A stretch of 8,001 bases of DNA from an uncultured Burkholderiales bacterium (GTDB lineage: Bacteria; Pseudomonadota; Gammaproteobacteria; Burkholderiales; Thiobacillaceae). Of this stretch, positions 1 to 5,756 are shown one piece after another. Under the pieces are notes generated by a model. It was not told the origin of the DNA and searched no databases. It worked only from the letters and a program-made list of their open reading frames with translations. Each line of letters begins with the position of its first letter. Position 1 is the stretch's first letter. The stretch spans positions 1 through 8,001 of the forward strand of contig CALAMX010000136.1 in the NCBI GenBank assembly GCA_937925755.1, given 5' to 3'. The position numbers and the translations under genes are program-made.

Positions 1-20
1 GTCGGCGGCGAAGCGGTCGC

Positions 21-302
21 GACCGCACGAAAGCACTCGTGCAGGCGGTGCAACAGGAAGGCGCAAAGGGGAGAAGAGGGACTTTCTCGGCGCGGCCCGA
101 GGCAAGGGGACGGAAGGCAGAACAGGCGACCGGGCCGGCTCCTCATGCCGTAACCTCATCACCCGGGTTGGCAAACTGGAACTGCGCGTGCCGCGGGATC
201 GGAACGGCGAATTCTCCACGGCCTTGTTCGAACGTTATGCCAGAAGTAAGCCCGCTGGCGGCGCAGGCCGAGAGGTACGTGCAAGGGGTGTCCACCCGCA
301 AG
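21..302 (+). pseudogene. Decayed IS256-family transposase fragment (N-terminal part)
   Basis: This is a non-functional remnant of a DDE transposase of the IS256 (mutator-like) family. Three pieces align by eye with the N-terminal third of these proteins. Around 36-59 the frame reads LVQAVQQE. At about 125-247, one frame over, it reads DRAG, NLITRVGKLELRVPRDR and then FSTALFERYARS. At 249-302, back in the first frame, it reads SPLAAQAERYVQGVSTRK. Intact family members are remembered as having TRVGKLELRVP, FSTELFERYQRSEKAL and MYVQGVSTRKVK in this order. At least two frame changes split the fragment, the segment between the first two pieces looks shortened, and an in-frame stop follows at 315-317. 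No catalytic D, D or E region, no C-terminal half and no terminal inverted repeats are visible. The fragment may begin left of the window. The family call is firm; the exact ends are not. Confidence 0.82.
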
Positions 303-499
303 GGAAACACTGAATAAATCTACTGCGCGGGCGCAGGGCAGCATTGCGCGGTGTTGGCTCCGGCCGCCCGCTTCCGCTCGCTTAATCTGCCTGACGCGGG
401 CACGGGACACTCGCGGGATACAGAGCGGGTGCATCACGGCGACAAAACGGGGTCATCCGTGGGTCAATCACGGGACAGCATGAATGTCCGGAAACGGGC
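303..499. other. Gap with no recognisable gene
   Basis: Nothing in this stretch could be recognised as coding on either strand. Just after the transposase fragment, bases 308-330 could be a further eroded continuation (residues T-E-stop-I-Y-C against an expected T-E-E-L-C-G), but this is too weak to annotate. The composition moves from GC-rich to more AT-rich approaching the tRNA. No tmRNA, RNase P, SRP or CRISPR signature was seen. Confidence 0.4.
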
Positions 500-526
500 A
501 AAAATAAAGCCGACTGCTGGAATCGG
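500..526 (-). terminator. Possible rho-independent terminator behind tRNA-Thr
   Basis: On the minus strand a 4-bp stem CCGA/TCGG (523-526 with 510-513, loop 514-522) is followed directly by CTTTATTTTT (509 down to 500). It lies about 33 bases past the CCA end of the tRNA, where a terminator for this transcript would be expected. The stem is short and the T-tract is interrupted by one A, so the call is tentative. Confidence 0.35.
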
Positions 527-558
527 ATATCCGCAACTAACTGAATATACAGAGATTT

Positions 559-634
559 TGGTGCCGGCAGTCCGACTCGAACGGACGACCTACCGCTTAC
601 AAGGCGGTTGCTCTACCAACTGAGCTATGCCGGC
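559..634 (-). tRNA. tRNA-Thr, anticodon UGU
   Basis: The minus strand folds into a complete 76-nt cloverleaf. The acceptor stem pairs GCCGGCA with TGCCGGC, the discriminator base is A, and the CCA end is encoded (559-561). The D arm is GCTC/GAGC with an AGTTGGTA loop. The anticodon stem is ACCGC/GCGGT with loop CTTGTAA, giving anticodon TGT at 599-601, which reads ACA (Thr). The variable loop is AGGTC and the T arm is GTCCG/CGGAC with loop TTCGAGT. Overall it closely matches the remembered E. coli thrU tRNA-Thr(UGU). It lies 49 bases downstream of sspB on the same strand and could be read from its own promoter or from read-through. It is an isolated tRNA gene in this window. Confidence 0.97.
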
Positions 635-683
635 GAACTGCAGACATGGTCGGTGTACAACGGTCGGTTTGGCCTCGAATGCG

Positions 684-1100
684 TTATTTGACCACACGCA
701 ACTTGGGTTTTCCCTTGGGTCTGTCTGGCCCTTGGGCATCGGTCCCTGCCTCCGCCTCGGCTGCTCCCGCACCCGCAGACGGCGTCTCGGGCGGCACGGC
801 AAACACCATGCCCTCACCGGTCTCGCGTGCATAAATGGCGCTGACATTGCCTACAGGGACCAGGATCTCCTGGGCAACTCCGCCGAAACGGGCGGAGAAA
901 CTCAACCATTCGTTGTCCATCTGCAGGTTGCGCACGGCATTGGGACCGATGTTGAGGACGATCTGTCCGTCACGAACGAAGGCCATGGGCACGCGGGTGC
1001 TGGCGTCCACCCGGACGCTGATGTAAGGGGTATAGCCGCTGTCCACACACCACTCGTAGAGGGCACGCAGCAGATAAGGTTGCTGGGGCAGACTGCTCAC
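684..1100 (-). CDS. sspB: SspB, ClpXP protease adaptor (specificity-enhancing factor)
   Basis: SspB is a cytoplasmic dimeric adaptor. It binds the ssrA tag on stalled nascent chains and delivers them to ClpXP, and in E. coli it also delivers the N-terminal fragment of RseA. The 138-residue protein has the conserved N-terminal substrate-binding domain (PYLLRALYEW near residue 8, DGQIVLNIGPNAV near 44, FSARFGGVAQEI near 67, AIYARETGEGM near 89). A low-complexity Ala/Glu/Gly linker follows, and the protein ends in LRVVK, the ClpX-docking tail. It is shorter than the remembered E. coli protein only in the linker. The start codon is GTG at 1100, preceded by GAGAG seven bases upstream. It follows sspA by 13 bases, so the two are almost certainly co-transcribed and translated in tandem. 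Function is inferred from family identity, which is clear. Confidence 0.96.
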   Translation of the reverse strand: MSSLPQQPYLLRALYEWCVDSGYTPYISVRVDASTRVPMAFVRDGQIVLNIGPNAVRNLQMDNEWLSFSARFGGVAQEILVPVGNVSAIYARETGEGMVFAVPPETPSAGAGAAEAEAGTDAQGPDRPKGKPKLRVVK

Positions 1101-1113
1101 GGATGCGCTCTCA

Positions 1114-1713
1114 TCACTTGCGCATCGCCTTCTCGACCGGCGTCAAAGCATCGATGAAGGCCGGTCGGCTGAAGATGCGCTCGGCGTATTTGAGCAAGGG
1201 AGCGGCCTGCTTGGGCAGGACGATGCCATAGTGGTCCAGGCGCCAAAGCAGGGGGGCGATGGCTACGTCGAGCATGGAATAATCCTCGCCCAGCATGTAT
1301 TTCTGCTTGGCGAAGATGGGCGCGATGGCGGTCAGATTGTCACGGATGATCAGGCGCGCCTTGTCAGCCACCTTCTGCGCGCCCTCCTGGATCTCGCGCA
1401 CGTGGTTGTAGAGATCGCGTTCGAAGTTGAACAGGAACAGGCGCGCCCGCGCGCGCATGACCGGGTCTGGAGGCATCAGCTGCGGATGCGGGAAGCGTTC
1501 GTCGATGTATTCGTTGATGATGTTGGCCTCATACAGGATAAGATCGCGCTCGACCAGGACTGGCACCTGGTTGTAAGGGTTCATGGCGGCGATCTCCGGC
1601 GGCATGTCATGCACGTCCACGTCGCGGATCTCGAAGTCCATGCCCTTCTCATAAAGAACGATCCGACAACGATGGCTGAAGGGGCATGAGGTGCCCGAGT
1701 AGAGGATCATCAT
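1114..1713 (-). CDS. sspA: SspA, stringent starvation protein A (GST-fold RNA polymerase-associated protein)
   Basis: SspA is a glutathione-S-transferase-fold protein that binds RNA polymerase and redirects transcription during starvation and acid stress; it is not known to act as an enzyme. The 199 residues show an N-terminal thioredoxin-like half (YSGTSCPFSHRCRIVLYEKG from residue 5), the cis-proline region NQVPVLVERD near 48-57, and EANIINEYIDERFPHPQLMP near 62-81. The last carries the PHP surface motif (75-77) used for polymerase contact in the family. The all-helical C-terminal half includes LDVAIAPLLWRLDHYGI. Unlike the remembered E. coli protein, it keeps cysteines at 10 and 16. The gene starts 17 bases after petC; AGAGG lies eight bases before the first of two tandem ATGs. 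It sits as the fourth gene of the petABC-sspAB operon. Confidence 0.96.
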   Translation of the reverse strand: MMILYSGTSCPFSHRCRIVLYEKGMDFEIRDVDVHDMPPEIAAMNPYNQVPVLVERDLILYEANIINEYIDERFPHPQLMPPDPVMRARARLFLFNFERDLYNHVREIQEGAQKVADKARLIIRDNLTAIAPIFAKQKYMLGEDYSMLDVAIAPLLWRLDHYGIVLPKQAAPLLKYAERIFSRPAFIDALTPVEKAMRK

Positions 1714-1730
1714 TCCCGTAGCCTCTAGTC

Positions 1731-2486
1731 TTAGTGTACGTCGCGCCAGAATTCCTTCTTGAGATAGAAGGCGACGACGAAAAACAAAGACAGGAAAAGG
1801 ACCACCGCCACTCCGGTGCGCATGCGCTGGGCCTTGGCCGGCTCACCCATCCAGGTCATGTAATTGACCAAATCGCCGATCATGGCATCGTACTCGATCA
1901 GGGTCAGCCGACCCGCCTTGGCGAGCTGCAGGCGCTCGACGACCAGGTGCGGTTTGCCATCCTCGCCAGTGACCTCGCGCATCACGGGCACCTGATGCCC
2001 CTGTAGTTCGTGAAGGACGTGCGGCATGCCCACCTTGTCGAAGACCAGATTGTTCCAGCCTGTGGGCCGGCTGTCGTCGCGATAGAAGGTGCGCAAATAG
2101 GTATAGACCCAGTCTGGTCCGCGCGAGCGGGTGATGACGGTGAGGTCCGGCGGTGTGGCACCGAACCACTGCTTGGCGTCGCCGGGACGCATCGCGATCG
2201 TCATGGTCTCGCCCGTCTTCTCTGCGGCAAACAGCAGGTTGTCCTTGATCTGCGCCTCGGTAAGCCCCAGGTCGGTCAGGCGCGTGTAGCGCATGTAACT
2301 GGCCGAGTGGCAGCTCAAACAATAGTTGACGAATACCCGTGCCCCGCGCTGCAGGGATTCCTTGTCGTTGAGATTGATGGGTGCAGGGTCCAGTTTGACC
2401 GCGGCACCCGATGCGACCGCCGCAAGGGGCAGGCTCAGTAGCACGAGTAACAGCAAGGGGGCGATCAGCGATTGCTTCGGGCTCAT
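1731..2486 (-). CDS. petC: PetC, cytochrome c1 of the bc1 complex
   Basis: Cytochrome c1 accepts electrons from the Rieske cluster and passes them to a soluble or membrane cytochrome c on the periplasmic side. The 251-residue precursor begins with a Sec signal peptide (hydrophobic run LIAPLLLLVLLSLPLAAV, likely cleavage after about residue 26). It has one covalent heme c site, CLSCH at 56-60, with H60 as proximal ligand. MRPGDAKQWFGATPPDL (99-115) is the conserved heme pocket. The distal methionine is inferred to be M154 in VGMPHVLHELQG, by analogy to the GMAPP methionine of bovine c1. A C-terminal transmembrane helix (about 224-242) followed by KKEFWRDVH anchors the protein. The ATG overlaps the petB stop as ATGA, indicating translational coupling. 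Length and features are typical and nothing is missing. Confidence 0.97.
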   Translation of the reverse strand: MSPKQSLIAPLLLLVLLSLPLAAVASGAAVKLDPAPINLNDKESLQRGARVFVNYCLSCHSASYMRYTRLTDLGLTEAQIKDNLLFAAEKTGETMTIAMRPGDAKQWFGATPPDLTVITRSRGPDWVYTYLRTFYRDDSRPTGWNNLVFDKVGMPHVLHELQGHQVPVMREVTGEDGKPHLVVERLQLAKAGRLTLIEYDAMIGDLVNYMTWMGEPAKAQRMRTGVAVVLFLSLFFVVAFYLKKEFWRDVH

Positions 2487-3709
2487 TTGGCAGTCACCCT
2501 CTCCGGTTCGGGTTTATGGCTGTCGTACCTGGTGTACCAAGGCATCAGCAGGAAGAAGGCGAAGTAGATCACCGTCAGGACACGCGCAATCCATGTATAT
2601 AGTGACGTTGCCGGAAGGATGCCGAGGATGCCCAGACCGATGAAGGCGATGACGAACAACGTCAGGGCAATCTTGTATTTCGGTCCCCGGTAGCGGATCG
2701 ACTTGACAGGTGAACGGTCGAGCCAGGGCAGGAAGAAGAAGATCAGCACGGCGACCCCCATGGCCAGCACACCCGGGAACTGCGAGCCGAACATCGGCGG
2801 AACGGCCCGGAGGATCGCGTAATACGGTGTGAAATACCATACTGGGGCGATGTGCTCAGGGGTCTTCAACGGATCGGCGGGGATGAAGTTGTTGGCCTCC
2901 AAGAAGTAGCCGCCCATCTCCGGCGCGAAGAACAGGATGGCTGTGAAGACGATCAGGAAGACCACCACGCCGAGGATGTCCTTCACGGTGTAATAGGGGT
3001 GGAAAGGGATGCCGTCCAGGGGCCGGCCCTGCCCGTCCTTTTTCTTCTTGATCTCGACACCGTCAGGGTTGTTGGAGCCGACCTCGTGCAAGGCGACGAT
3101 GTGGGCGGCGACCAACCCAAGCAAGACCAGCGGCAGGGCGATGACGTGGAAGGCGAAGAAGCGGTTCAGGGTGGCGTCCGACACGACGTAGTCACCACGG
3201 ATCCAGATCGAGAGGTCCTCGCCGATGATGGGGATGGCGGCAAACAGATTGACGATCACCTGTGCACCCCAATAGGACATCTGACCCCAGGGCAGCAGGT
3301 AGCCAAAGAAGGCCTCGGCCATGAGGGCGAGATAGATCAACACACCGAAGATCCAGATCAGCTCCCGTGGCTTGCGGTGCGAGCCATAAAGCAGCGCGCG
3401 GAACATGTGGAGATAGACGACGATGAAAAAAGCCGACGCACCGGTGGAATGGGCATAACGGATCAACCAGCCATAGGGCACGTCGCGCATGATGTACTCG
3501 ACGGAGGCGAAGGCATGGTTCGCATCCGGCTTGTAATGCATGGTCAGAAAGATGCCGGTGACGATCTGGATCACCAGCACCAAGAGCGCGAGCGAGCCGA
3601 AGTAGTACCAGAAATTGAAGTTCTTCGGCGCGTAATATTCGGAGAGATGGGCCTTCCAGGTCGCGCTTAGGGGAAAGCGCGCATCGATCCACTCAAGGAG
3701 TCTCTGCAT
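2483..3709 (-). CDS. petB: PetB, cytochrome b of the bc1 complex
   Basis: This is the membrane core of complex III. It carries hemes bL and bH and forms the quinol-oxidising (Qo) and quinone-reducing (Qi) sites. The 408 residues form a full-length eight-helix cytochrome b, with the N- and C-terminal halves fused. Heme ligands are H87 and H101 in helix B and H188 and H203 in helix D; the latter are 15 apart, one more than the 14 of mitochondrial and alphaproteobacterial proteins. GYLLPWGQMSYWGAQV (135-150) is the Qo-side signature. The Qo loop motif at 289-292 is PVWY rather than PEWY. NNPDGVEIKKKK marks the loop after helix D. The start is supported by CGAGGA eight bases upstream. It follows petA by 24 bases and overlaps petC by four. 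The extra helix at the end (ARVLTVIYFAFFLLMPWYT) is normal for this subtype. Confidence 0.98.
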   Translation of the reverse strand: MQRLLEWIDARFPLSATWKAHLSEYYAPKNFNFWYYFGSLALLVLVIQIVTGIFLTMHYKPDANHAFASVEYIMRDVPYGWLIRYAHSTGASAFFIVVYLHMFRALLYGSHRKPRELIWIFGVLIYLALMAEAFFGYLLPWGQMSYWGAQVIVNLFAAIPIIGEDLSIWIRGDYVVSDATLNRFFAFHVIALPLVLLGLVAAHIVALHEVGSNNPDGVEIKKKKDGQGRPLDGIPFHPYYTVKDILGVVVFLIVFTAILFFAPEMGGYFLEANNFIPADPLKTPEHIAPVWYFTPYYAILRAVPPMFGSQFPGVLAMGVAVLIFFFLPWLDRSPVKSIRYRGPKYKIALTLFVIAFIGLGILGILPATSLYTWIARVLTVIYFAFFLLMPWYTRYDSHKPEPERVTAK

Positions 3710-3733
3710 GGTCTAGATCCTCGTCCGTTCGGA

Positions 3734-4330
3734 TTAAGCGCTGGCCTGATCCTCGCCGATCAACACCTTGGTCTCGCTCAGATACTTGTGCGGTGGTACC
3801 ACGAGGTTGGTGGGCGCGGGCGAGCCCTTGAACACGCGTGCGGCCATGTCGAAGCGGGAGCCGTGACAAGGGCAGAACCAGCCGCCGGGCCAGTCGGCAC
3901 CGAGGTCGGCGGCGCCGATGTCGGCTCGGTAGGTCGGCGAGCAGCCGAGGTGGGTGCAGATGCCGATGACCACGAAATACTCTGGCTTGATCGAGCGCGT
4001 GGGGTTCTGACAGTACTTCGGCTGCTGCGCGGCGTTCTCGGACTTCGGATCAGTGAGCTTGTCGTCGTGCTTGGGCAAAAGGGCCAGCATCTCCGGCGTG
4101 CGGTGCACGACCCAGACCGGTTTACCACGCCACTCGACATCCACCTTCATGCCGGGTTCGATCTTGGACAGATCCACCTCGATCGGGGCACCAGCGGCCA
4201 AAGCGCGAGCGCTGGGGCTCATGCTAAAGACAAAAGGCAGAGCCGCGCCCACGGCAGCCACGCCACCCAAGGTTGAACTCACGGCCACGAGAAAGCGGCG
4301 TTTGGAGTTGTCCACGGCCATATCGCTCAT
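3734..4330 (-). CDS. petA: PetA, Rieske iron-sulfur subunit of the bc1 complex
   Basis: The Rieske protein takes the first electron from quinol at the Qo site and carries it to cytochrome c1. The 198-residue chain starts with a twin-arginine-type N-terminus (SKRRFLVAVSSTLGG, arginines at 11-12) that doubles as the membrane anchor (about 13-36). A flexible hinge rich in Ala/Gly/Ser follows. The [2Fe-2S] cluster motifs are CTHLGC (125-130, ligands C125 and H127) and CPCHGSRFD (153-161, ligands C153 and H156). C130 and C155 form the stabilising disulfide, and S158 is the serine that raises potential in high-potential Rieske proteins. The KYCQNPTRS segment before box I is usual for bacterial homologues. 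CAGGAAA lies just before the ATG at 4330; an internal ATG at residue 4 is a possible alternative start. It is the first gene of the operon. Confidence 0.97.
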   Translation of the reverse strand: MSDMAVDNSKRRFLVAVSSTLGGVAAVGAALPFVFSMSPSARALAAGAPIEVDLSKIEPGMKVDVEWRGKPVWVVHRTPEMLALLPKHDDKLTDPKSENAAQQPKYCQNPTRSIKPEYFVVIGICTHLGCSPTYRADIGAADLGADWPGGWFCPCHGSRFDMAARVFKGSPAPTNLVVPPHKYLSETKVLIGEDQASA

Positions 4331-4546
4331 ATCGTTTCCTGACAGACGCTCTTAGATGCGTGACGGTCGACCCGCACAATACCTTACCTGCTCGCCTATC
4401 CCTATATGGTGACACGAGTCACGGGGCCAGCAAATCCGGGCATTGTACACAAAAGGCACGGCGGACTTAAACTCCCAGTGTGGATAGAATCACGGCCGGG
4501 CTGCGCTACAATCCACAGTTTCCTGCCTGACGGCTCAGCCTCACCC
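4331..4546. promoter_or_regulatory. Divergent promoter region between petA and the DegS-like gene
   Basis: These 216 bases separate two divergently oriented genes and must hold the promoters for the pet-ssp operon (leftward) and for the protease (rightward). For petA, TTGTGC (4374-4379) and TCTAAG (4351-4356) on the minus strand sit 17 bases apart; this is a weak but correctly spaced sigma-70-like candidate. For the protease, TACAAT (4507-4512) and TAGAAT (4485-4490) on the plus strand are -10-like, with no good -35. A short palindrome, GTGAC-ACGA-GTCAC (4409-4422), lies between them and could be an operator. None of these has been tested. Confidence 0.4.
4409..4422. promoter_or_regulatory. 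Short inverted repeat GTGAC-N4-GTCAC, possible operator
   Basis: The two 5-base arms are exact reverse complements around a 4-base spacer, giving dyad symmetry in the shared regulatory region. It lies about 30 bases upstream of the candidate petA -35 box. No regulator is assigned. A dyad this short can occur by chance. Confidence 0.25.
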
Positions 4547-5707
4547 ATGCACAAGACCTGGCTCTTTTTCGCCCAGTTGGTGACGGCGGCCGTACTCCTG
4601 CTGGCGGCTCTGCTGGCCCTAGATCGACTGTTTCCAGGCTTGCTGCCTTACTCAGACACTGCAATCGTCCCTCGAGAGGCGGTCCGGCTCAGTGCCACGC
4701 CACCCGTCTCAGGCTTTGCCGAGGCGGCCGCTAGGTCGCTGCCCTCGGTGGTCAATATCTACACCGCCAAACAGGTCCGTAACCCGCGCCAGCCACTGAT
4801 GGACGACCCGGCCTTTCGCCGCCGCTTCGGCCTGGGCGAAGACAACCGTACACAAAGCGTCTCCAACCTCGGCTCGGGTGTGATCGTCAGCCCGGACGGC
4901 TACATCCTCACCAACCACCACGTCATCGAGGCCGCCGATGAGATCCAGATCGCTCTGCCGGATGGGCGCAACCTGCCGGCCGAGCTCGTCGGCACCGATC
5001 CCGATACCGATCTCGCCGTATTGCGGGTCCGGGCGACGGGGCTCAACGCCATCACCTTCGCCCAGCCCGACAGCCTGCGCATCGGCGACATTGTGCTGGC
5101 GATTGGCAACCCCTTCGGTGTAGGCCAGACAGTGACCATGGGCATCGTCAGCGGTCTGAATCGTAGTCATCTCGGCATCAACACCTTCGAGAACTTCATC
5201 CAGACCGATGCTGCCATCAACCCGGGCAATTCGGGCGGAGCCCTAGTGGACACGGAGGGCCGGCTGGTCGGCATCAACACCGCGATCTTCTCGCGCAGCG
5301 GCGGCAACCAGGGCATCGGGTTCGCCATCCCGGTGTCGCTGGCCAGACAGGTAATGCAGCAGATCATCGCGCATGGGTCGGTCACACGCGGCTGGGTTGG
5401 TATCGAGGTACAAGACATCACACCCGAAGTCGCCGATTCGTTCAACCTCGCGGGCAGTGCAGGGGCGCTCATCACCGGCGTGCTGCGGGGGGGGCCCGCC
5501 GATCGAGCTGGGATCCGCCCTGGCGATGTGCTGACCTCCGTCAATGAAAAGCCGGTGGCCGACTCGGCCTCCCTGCTCAACCTGATCGCCGCATTGCCGC
5601 CGGGCCAGACTGCCACACTCGGTCTGATCCGCCGGCAGAAGGCGATGCAGATCACGGTCAAGGTGGAACGGCGACCGCTCATGCGCCGCGCCCAAGAACA
5701 GGATTAG
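4547..5707 (+). CDS. degS: DegS/AlgW-type membrane-anchored periplasmic serine protease (S1C, one PDZ domain)
   Basis: This is a trypsin-fold HtrA-family protease, 386 residues. An N-terminal transmembrane anchor (about 5-25, WLFFAQLVTAAVLLLAALLA) is followed by the protease domain: H125 in TNHHVI, D155 in DPDTDLAVL and S229 in INPGNSGGAL form the catalytic triad. A single PDZ domain spans about 283-372 (RGWVGIEVQDITPE onward, RPGDVLTSVNEKPV). One PDZ plus a membrane anchor, and close resemblance to remembered Pseudomonas AlgW (GNPFGVGQTVTMGI, NTFENFIQTDAAINPGNSGG, FSRSGGNQGIGFAIP), point to DegS/AlgW rather than soluble DegP/DegQ. Family members cleave an anti-sigma factor (RseA/MucA) when the PDZ binds misfolded porin tails. 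The start at 4547 is chosen because the hydrophobic anchor begins there; the Shine-Dalgarno is poor, and in-frame ATG 4406 and GTG 4478 upstream would add atypical residues. Eight consecutive Gs lie in the PDZ coding region. Confidence 0.93.
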   Translation: MHKTWLFFAQLVTAAVLLLAALLALDRLFPGLLPYSDTAIVPREAVRLSATPPVSGFAEAAARSLPSVVNIYTAKQVRNPRQPLMDDPAFRRRFGLGEDNRTQSVSNLGSGVIVSPDGYILTNHHVIEAADEIQIALPDGRNLPAELVGTDPDTDLAVLRVRATGLNAITFAQPDSLRIGDIVLAIGNPFGVGQTVTMGIVSGLNRSHLGINTFENFIQTDAAINPGNSGGALVDTEGRLVGINTAIFSRSGGNQGIGFAIPVSLARQVMQQIIAHGSVTRGWVGIEVQDITPEVADSFNLAGSAGALITGVLRGGPADRAGIRPGDVLTSVNEKPVADSASLLNLIAALPPGQTATLGLIRRQKAMQITVKVERRPLMRRAQEQD

Positions 5708-5756
5708 GTTCTTGGTGGCGCTAAGCGGCAATGCAGGAAACGCGCACAATCTCCGC

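Noticed and set aside
303..558. Possible tmRNA, RNase P RNA or other structural RNA next to the tRNA
   Set aside because: I looked for the tmRNA acceptor ends and tag frame and for the conserved RNase P core motifs on both strands, and found none.
627..1157. Plus-strand frame of 176 codons across tRNA-Thr, sspB and the end of sspA
   Set aside because: It is antisense to clear sspB and sspA coding sequence and overlaps the tRNA; it has no family resemblance.
2852..3670. Long open frame antisense to petB (272 codons)
   Set aside because: It lies entirely opposite an unmistakable cytochrome b gene, and its Asp/Val/Gly/Arg-rich composition is that of a GC-rich shadow frame.
4461..4490. Sigma-E-type promoter (GGACTT with TAGAAT) for the protease gene
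   Set aside because: The -35 part is an imperfect match to GGAACTT and the -10 part does not resemble TCTGA or TCAAA; it was not strong enough to list as a sigma-E site.
4406..4546. N-terminal extension of the DegS-like protein from ATG 4406
   Set aside because: The extra 47 residues are unlike the family, span the promoter region, and would place the membrane anchor internally; the anchor starts naturally at 4547.
5708..5756. Bidirectional terminator between the convergent protease and DUF255 genes
   Set aside because: Only a CGCT-A-AGCG match with an impossibly small loop is present, with no T-rich tract on either side.
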